Part shown: positions 25,930 to 34,900 of the stretch, piece by piece
Numbering within the stretch: the stretch's first letter is position 1
How the letters are laid out: each line of letters begins with the position of its first letter
Assembly (NCBI GenBank): GCA_964030785.1
Contig: OZ034967.1
Span: 49,015,533 to 49,079,532, forward strand
Direction: 5' to 3'
DNA length: 64,000 nt
Source of the DNA: Siderastrea siderea
Taxonomy: Eukaryota > Cnidaria > Anthozoa > Scleractinia > Rhizangiidae
Program-made: the position numbers and the translations under genes
Notes under the pieces: generated by a model
Told to the model about the DNA's origin: nothing
What the model saw: the letters and a program-made list of their open reading frames with translations, nothing else
Database searches by the model: none

Positions 25930-28900
25930 CACCACCACCACCACCACCACCACCACCAAACACGCTTACGGCTTGGGAGCGCAAATATTGTACGTTGCGA
26001 AGAATCTCGATCTTATACTTTAAGGATTACCTGAAAACATTTTGGTTTCTATTGTTTCCCCAGGCCGATGCAAAGCAAACGATTGACTGTGCGCAGTTCA
26101 TGGCTTGGCTGTCAGCTGAACCTCAGTCCATAGTTTGGCTTCCTACTCTTCACAGACTTGCTGCCTCAGAGGCTGGTAAGTCACCTTGGTTTATACCATA
26201 GAGTTCCGAAAATAGCGGCCCTCCGAAAGTAACGCTCCCCACCCAATAGTAACGGTCCAAAATACCTTAGTGTCATCTCCAAACAAAGTAACTGGGAGTG
26301 ACTCGAACAGGAACAGGCATTTAATTCATGAAAGCTCTGAATACGGTCAGCTCGCACAGGAACATTAATTCAGAGGCCTGACTTCAGTGACTTGAGCGGG
26401 AGCATTAACAATAGACTCGAACGGGTACAATTACTTTTTACGGAACATTTATTCGGAGGCCTGACTTCAGTGACTTGAACGGGAGCATTAACAATGGACT
26501 CGAACGGATACAATTAACTTTTTAATCCTGAGTCTTCAAAACCCACCGAATTTAAGTGACATTTTGCTTATTCCGAAGTTGTGTTTACGATGAATTCCGT
26601 CTTCAATTACTCGTGTATTTTAGCTGCCCGAAAATAACGGCTACCCGAAAGTTGCGGCCCCTTAGGCTTGCTAATCCCGAAAGTATCGGGGGCCGCTACT
26701 TTCGGAATTCTACAGTACTTCCACTCCGAAGATTACCCTAGCTGTTAACAGGAAACAACTCCCAAGTTTCATTTTGTTTAATACCGAGAAACAAACGGTA
26801 CTACAGGAAAGAACTGGTGATAGCTTTCAGGTGAACGGTCGCACTTTTCTCCACAAACGCGAAAGCTAGAACACCTCTTGAAGCACACAAAAGGGAACTA
26901 AAAAGTACTGCTAAGTAGCTTTCATTTGAACGGTCACACTCACACACTCTATAGAGGATAGGCGAGGCGTTTTCAGTGCCTTGTGGTCAATGTTAAAAGT
27001 TACGCTTTATATTTACGGGATCCATTTTGTTGTTTCTTGCAGTGAAACACAAAGCTAAATGCAGTATCTGTAAAATGTATCCTATTGTTGGCTTCAGGTT
27101 TGTGGTATTCTCTTTTCTATCTTCTAGTGTCGTTGTTGCTTTACTCATGTAGAACTTGCTGTTCTCACAAAAAGCGACTGAAAACTTAACGCATCATTTT
27201 AATTTTCTGCAGGTTCCGGTGTCTCAAATGCTTCAACTATGATTTATGCCAGGTAGGTTGGGTATTTGCTGTTTATTCTTGTTGTTGTTGTTGGGTTTTC
27301 GTCCTACAAACTTCAAGAGGATGTATCTGATCAATCGTTTTTGGAAGTGGTCATCACCCTTAAGCGACCATCTGCGAAATTCCGTTAGAATCGTTCTTCA
27401 GTCTAAGGGTGCATTTCCTTGGTCTCTTCTGGAATAAGAATAGACAGAATGGGAATGATCAGAATTATTGGAATATGAAACAAGAAAAAGACGATCGTTC
27501 CAAAAATGGACTGAAAACTGACCGTGGATTTCTTTCCTCAGGCTCGGTGGGAAAATTTAGATTTGCCGCGGATGCGCTGTTGTTTTGGTCAGCCATTTCG
27601 TTATGACCAAGTGACCGACAACTTTTTCATTCTGCCTCAAATAGCAGAATACATGGAATGGCATGAACTACCATTCTAACGACTCCGGAACGAGAACAGG
27701 TATCAAAAAACGCGCCAAAAAGCCATTCCAAGTATTCTCATTCCAGAATGGTTACGAAAAAAAACGTGCCCAAACACTGTATTCAGAAACTTTCGTTAGC
27801 AACCATCTCTATGAAATCTGGTTTGAATTAGTTCTCAGTCTAACACTGTATTTAGAATCTCTTGTAAGTAACTGCCTCCTCTTAGCAACCACATTTCCAG
27901 ATTCAGCTCAGTGTACCTCGAACATTCGTGGCAAAAAGTAATTGAATTGTTACATTTTTGCTGTGTCTTTTTTCTTTAGAGCTGCTTCTGGTCGGGCCGA
28001 GTCTCCCATGAACATCGTCTCACTCATCCAGTGCATCAATACTGTTTATCGGTAGGTGTCTGTCTGTCCACTTTGATTGATAGCTGTTTTATATGTCCTG
28101 CAGTCATGTTTAGGCGGAGAGCCCCGCATAAAAGGGACCAGGATTGGATAGGAGCACGTGGGAATCACATGTTAACAAATGTCGTGTAATTCTACGAGAA
28201 CACTAAGGAACTTTGTAGCATTTAACTCGTAACTGGCCTCCGAACTTCTCTGCGAACGAGTAAAAACAAAAGGAGTTGATATACTTGAAGTGCGTGGTAG
28301 TGGAATCGGTTAACGTACCTGCCTACAAAACACCGCGTTTGACAGTTTTCTTGGCAAAGTTTTTGGAACGGGCTTACTTAGCTTATGAAAGTTTTTCTCG
28401 CTTTAGATTCAATGAAAAATAAAACGTCATTAAGTCATTTAGTCCCTCTTTTGATTGTAAATAATTTAAACGTTTACTTTGTGTTTCGCAACCAAGCATT
28501 TTCCTATTTTCTTGGAGGAAAGAAAGTCTATAGCCATAGAAGTGGGGAGAATTTTGAAGTTGTTTTTAGTTAGACTGTGCTTTAAAAGCTCTAATTTTTC
28601 TGTTTGGTTCTTTTTTTGAAGACAACTTCTGGTGAGGATGTTCTTGATTTCTTCGCGATGGTAAGAAACAAGTTCAAGAAAAGAAGGTATAGGAATAAAC
28701 CGCCGAGAAAACTTGGTTATCTGCCGATTCAGACAGTGATGGAAGGAGGAAATCTGGAGACGTAAGTACAATAATCAAAATGTGTTAGTCGGAAACAAAT
28801 CCTCGTTACCCTACTAGGACCGATAATTATTATCCAATTTTATTATTCCACTGTTGTGGCATTTTACCTTATAATGGCAAGAGAACGTGCAAAATATGCC

Positions 28901-31900
28901 AGCGTATTACGCTGTGCAATCCCGGTTTGACTGGGTTTTTTCGCGGAGAAGGACGAAGCAAAAACAAAATGTATGCAGTGGAATAATAAACCTGTTATGC
29001 GGTATTTTGGTCGATAATACGCGCGGATATTATACTTATTTCACCACACAATTCATAGAATATCCGCGCGTGTTATCTATTAAAACAGCGAATAAGGTGT
29101 ATATGAACAAATGCCGGTGGCTCTCGGAAGTGTGACCGGGTCACTGGAGGTACATTTTCGAGCTTCGTGCGTGGTGCTTTGCGTTTTCACATTTGACAAA
29201 GGACTAACTTACAGAAGACTTCCGCCATCTGTCGAACACGCCAGGGAAACCCAACAGTGGTCAGATAACGGGAATTGGGGATAGTCAATAGTGAATGACT
29301 GAGAAACATCGTCAAACTACAAACACACCTTCACATTTCCGTAATTGCTAAGGGAAATTCTGCAAAAAAAAAAACCTCCCCCCTGTACAATTTGATTTTT
29401 CTCATCCAAAAGCAGTTTACCCGTTGCTTAACATTAAATGTTGATTTTTCCCATCCAAAAGCAGTTTACCCGTGGCACAACATTGTTTAAGGGGTGGGGG
29501 ATCATGTCATCCCTAGTTGGGGCGATATTGATTTATTCAAATTGAATTCATTTAAGATAGGCCGCTTTTATTGTCCCAAAGATTTTTGTCGAGGATTGTA
29601 GTTTCAGTTCGAGGTAGCAGGGTATACGAGATAGCGTGCGTCTACTGGAAATGGGTCAAGTATTCCCGGAGGTTAAGTTTTAGCCAACGGATATTGTTTT
29701 GGATATTAATTTACGGCTTCATTCGCATCTCCGCGTCACTTTTACTGAAACCCGAAACCTAAGTAACCTCCCCCCCCGGTTAACTCAGTGCCAAAACGGC
29801 CACAAGATATTTAGCGAGGTAAGGTTTTTCAATTATATCATGTATCTTCCTGAGTTACTACTTCTTTTGTAGCTGTTGTTGTTTAGTATGTCTCAATTAG
29901 CGTCAGCCTCGTTCCCAGGCCTTTATACGTTCTCGAGTGACTGAGGGAGGCTTGGAACCGAGCGCGATAGTGCGAGGCGTCCTAGGCGAATTTTCCCGCC
30001 GAGCTCGTCGGGTGGCGTCACATTTGATTTCGCGCCGAGGACGACTGGGAACGAGGCTGAATTAGCATATGTTCTGGTTCGTTTGTTTGTTTGTTTGTTT
30101 GTTTGTTTGTTTTGACCTCTGGCTCTCTTGTTTTAGACCCTCCATGCCGTCTCCTCAGCAAAACGTAAATCACGAAGTTCATAACAGACTGGGCATGTTT
30201 GCTCACAGGTGAGTCGAAATCAACTTGATGTTCTATGAACGTAAAAGAATTAAACCTGAAAGAAGAAACCTTTCCCGATTCCCAACTGAACGTTTAGATA
30301 ATAAAAGCATCTAATTTCTCCTCACAGAATTACCACTTCATCAAACATACAGATCATGAGAATAAAGAAAATCATCACTAAAAATAAAACGTCATGATTT
30401 TTAATCAAATTCCCGTAACTAGCAACATAAGAAATATATGGAGATAGTAAGGAGAATATGGATGTTACTATTGGGGTTTAAAGGGTTAAAAACGAGACGG
30501 GTGTGGTGAAGGAACAGGAAGCACAATGATAGCTAGACTGCGAGTAGTCTCTTATTTTGGCGATGGCGGTTGTGGGGCGGGCGAAATACACACATGCGCG
30601 CACGCGAAATTTCATCGCCAAAATTAGAGACTACTCGCAGTCTAAATGATAGCATTAATAATAAATAAACAGGAAAGCAACTTGATGGGATTAAAGGAGG
30701 GAGAAGAGAATGGTTTTGTGTGATTCTGGATTTGTTCCTGCAGGTGTAAACAGTGATTATATTTCGTGAATTTTCTTCTATTAAGGTTGGCCGAGGCAGA
30801 ATCAGAAGGCGGGAAATACAATCCACACGAATTGTAAGTCAGAATCTATCAAGTACTAATTTGCGTGCATCGTTTAGCTATGGTTCCTTACTAGGTTTTT
30901 GTGTAGACTACATTGTGTTCTCACTTCTTCGGTTCTTTTGTCATGCTCTTGATAAATATTCTTAGGTATGCTGAGCTACCCGCGCTGATACTTTGTTTTC
31001 AAGTCTAGAAGTAAAGTTGAAAGTATTACAGTACGAAGTAGCGTTTCTTGGATCATCTATAAAAAGCGTGTCTACTTTACTGAATGCTGTATTTATATTC
31101 CAGGGATGAAGAACACCAGCTTATAGCACAGTACTGCCAAAGGTAGTATGCCCTTGTTGTTGTTGTTGTTGTTGTTGATGATGATGATGTCATTGATGTT
31201 ATTGTTATCTTCCTCCTCCTCCTCCTCCTCCTCCTCGCTTGCGAGCTCACCCTGGTGGCTGTACCAGGTGGAGACTCTTCATTCCTCTATGAAATTTGAA
31301 ATCAAAATCACGTGAACGCGCTTTGGTCGTCACTTTCTTGTGTCTATCAGTTTTCACTGTTTCGTTTTACTCACATCAACATCAAAACCTTTCATGTAAA
31401 CGCGGTATGGAGTTGTCCTTTTCATGTGTTCTGGAATCCGGGGATATTGGGGTGGGGGGCGGGGGGGAATCCTCGAAATTTTTGGTGGGTTTGTGCCGCC
31501 CAGTTCTCCAAACCCTGACTCTATTGCAGACCGAAATATGAAATTTTTAATTGTTTTCAGACTTAACCGCTAAAATGCATACCCATTGAAACCCATTCCC
31601 ATTCTCAGACCTCAAAAGCCGTACTCTTAGAAAACCATACTCTTAGGGTAGCACATTCAAGGGAGTACTTTCCCTTCTCCATTTCGGGTCAAAAACTCAT
31701 ACCCAGTATCATATAAACACGGTACTGCTGTTCGTTACCTTAAGTTTCAACTTTTTCTTTTCTGAATTAAACGCCATAAAAACGGTTTATGCTAACGCGG
31801 TATAATGGAGTATGAAGTTTTCTTGTCGTACGGAAATGAAAGTCTTACCTGTATCATGTGATAAGGCAGTATCACTGTCACGTTCACTTTTTGCCAGACT

Positions 31901-34900
31901 TGTCTTGAATACAATAATCCGTGTTTTTCTTTTTCTGTTTACAGCCTAAAAAGTGATTCGACAGATGCGGTAAGTTGCATTTTTCATTTGCAACTCTCTT
32001 CCTCTTAAGAGCAACGGTTAAGTCTTTAGTAATTTTCACAAATACTGAACCTGACTAAAGAAAACTGTACGGCATTAAGTACTGCATAACAGCGATAGTT
32101 TGAATGGTCACACTTAAAAATTTCTCAAAAGTTAAACTGGATTACTTGCCGCTAGGTGGACTTTGAAAAGGATGGATTGAAAGATAAATGAACGATTAAC
32201 AACGCTTAACATGTGCCCCAACGCATTCATTTAAGTCCGCCAGAGTTGAGTTTTGGTGGATGGCAACCAAAGAAAAGCCTCCTAGTAATTTCAAATTCTG
32301 GCTTATTATCCAAAACAACAGGTAGCTGGGAACAATTCCATTTACTGTTTTGTTAGCAACGAAGAGGACATAAATTTTTTTTTTCTCAGCTAGTACCTAA
32401 ACTTTTCTTTCTCAGCTAGGAACTTAAACCGTTTAAAATAGCGTCAGCGGGGTTGCAAATGGTGATCAAGTGCCACAGAATTGAAACTTTTAAAACGCTA
32501 CTTTCTCTTCTAAACTCTAAAGGATTTGAATTCGATTTCATCGTTAGGCTTTTTTCCTGTCAATTCTGTCAGAGTTTGAACCAATTTTTAAGACTTCTCT
32601 AAGGAAAGCCTTCTCGACTTTAGTCTCCTTGAAAAGGTGTGTTGGGGCCCATCAAGCGTTAAGCATGCGTCGTAAGTGCGGTCTGACTCCGAAAGAGTTT
32701 TGTTTTGTTTTGCCAACTTGATGCTTTGTATTTTTAGCTAGTGCTTCTTTTAGTTAATCCTTGTTCCTCTGTCCTGTAGCCCCAAAGTCCAACCCAGATA
32801 GTAATGTCTTTAGACGCGGTGGAAAAAGAAGATTTAGAGGCGGAACTTCTAAAACTGGAAGAAGAAAACAGGTAGGAACTGTATTCAAATATTTTTCAGC
32901 TCACTGTTCATTCAAACGTTCTCACACTTGGTAAGACTATTGATTTTGACATGTTGCAGCTCTTTCATTAGGCAGATTGTTTATCTCCGTCGTAATTTTG
33001 ATTTGGGCCCAGCCCACCAATCTTGCGGTACGTTTCAAAAGTTGCAGCATGTTAATGCATTGGTAAAAACATCTGTTAAGTTGATGTGTTTCAGTAGGGA
33101 ATATCTCATTCAGTATTCAACAAACCCGTCTCATATTTGCTTCAACCACTAAAAGGCGCAGTTGCTATATCAATTTATCTTATCAATAAGTTTCCTTGAC
33201 TACATTTAATTTTCGATAAAGCTAACGATGAAATTAAAAGACGCCGACGGATACAAAGGTGGCCCTTTTAATAGAGCACATACGAAAATTACAAACATAA
33301 CAAGTTCCGGTTTTTTGCTTCCTGCAGAGACCTTCAAGAGGAATATGAGCGTCTAAAGTCAATCAGAGACCAAAGCGGGCCCATATTGGACAGTGACGCT
33401 TCACCCGGAGGACCACAAAATCGAGACTCGGAGCTGCTGGCCGAAGCCAAACTGCTGCGTCAGCACAAAGGTCGCTTAGAGGCACGAATGCAGGTGTTGG
33501 AGGATCACAACAGACAGCTAGAGGCACAGTTACAACGTCTAAGACAACTACTTGACCAGGTAAAGTTTTGCAATCAATTAGGGACCTTCATTTTTGTTAC
33601 AGGTAAGAGAACGAATACGAACGAAAATGAACGAATACGAACGAAAATGAACGAAAATTTCAAAGCAACTGCTTCTCCAGAGCCCTCCCTCCTACCTGCC
33701 GCTGACCAGTAGAGAGGATGGCTCCGAGAATATGATTGGTGTGTTAAGATTGGTGTGACGCGTGTTAATCTAGCGCATGCGCAGTAGGTTTTGAGTTCCC
33801 CAGTTTTGAGACTAGAAGGTTATTTTGTAGATAGTTGTCATTTTTCGTATACAAATTCTTTTCGAGTGCCTAATTTCTTTCTCAGCACTAGTTAGTTTTA
33901 CGGTTGAAATCTCGTACTCTTAGTAATGCTCAGATATTACGGGCAATTACATAAATCTTTTTTTTCCCCTTCAACCTGCAATGTAACGCTGGCGAGATCT
34001 TTGCGAGTCAAGACACAAAATCTAATGTTAACGTTGAAGCGCATCATAAAATTCCGTTAATAACCCAGGCTTTTCTGGAGGGCTTATTTTCGGGTTGGGG
34101 GGGGGGGGGGGGGGTTGGTAATATTGAAGGGAAGTTTGCGCTTCAAAACAGGTTCGGCTTATATTTGGAAGGGATTTTGCGTTTGAAAATGCTATGTTAG
34201 ACGGCATGTGGATACAAGTTTGAGGTACTGAACTGCCTTGCAAACACTGTCTGTTTGCTCCGAAAAAAAGAACAGTAGAAGATTAAACCTGCGCTTTTTG
34301 TAGCTCACAAGGCGAGGCGAGTTGCTAAGCAATGTTTACTACCTGCGGTGTTCGTCCTGTTACCTCGCTTAACGGTTGGTGTTTTCGTTTCCATTTCAGC
34401 CCGGCCAAGACAAAAGCGCAGCACAATCCTCCGAACGGACGACGCCGTCCTCTTCCATTAGTTCGCTTGATGCAGACACACCTTACCCCCCTGGGAAGTC
34501 GGCATGGTCTGGAAAAAACCGCGGGAACGATGATTCTGAGACGGAACCCGGTGGGACAACCCCGGTGGCTCCGGCACCCGCAACTAACGGCTTTTCCGGT
34601 AAAGGAACCGAGGACCCGGCTTTAAAAGAGGTCATGAGCCAGATCAACTCGTCCTTCCCTGCGGATCAGAAAAGTGAGTCAAAGGAGATGTAAAATTTGG
34701 ATTGGTTATAGTGTTCTCATCCTCTATTTGAGTGGTGGATTGTGCTTTAGAGGCGTTGATCCCCGCTCTTGCAAATCTCACTTCACCTCATCCTCCTCGT
34801 CTTCATCATCATTGTCAGCTTCATCATCATCATCATCATCGTCGTCGTCGTCGTCATCATTATCGTCATCATTTATCCCAATGCTGCCTAAGAGTAGATA

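Larger units (their letters stand above)
25515..26088 (+). repeat. Tandem duplication including the acceptor and first 25 nt of exon 26064-26175
   Basis: Copy 1 is 25515-25850 and copy 2 is 25851-26088. Both run from AAACACCTTGACACTTA through AATAAAGT, (CTA)n/(CCA)n, AAACACGCTTACGGCTTGGG, to GCCGATGCAAA and CAAACGATTGACT. The size difference is microsatellite length. The decoy acceptor at 25816 would read eight native codons, then foreign codons and TGA at 25859-25861. Confidence 0.9.
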
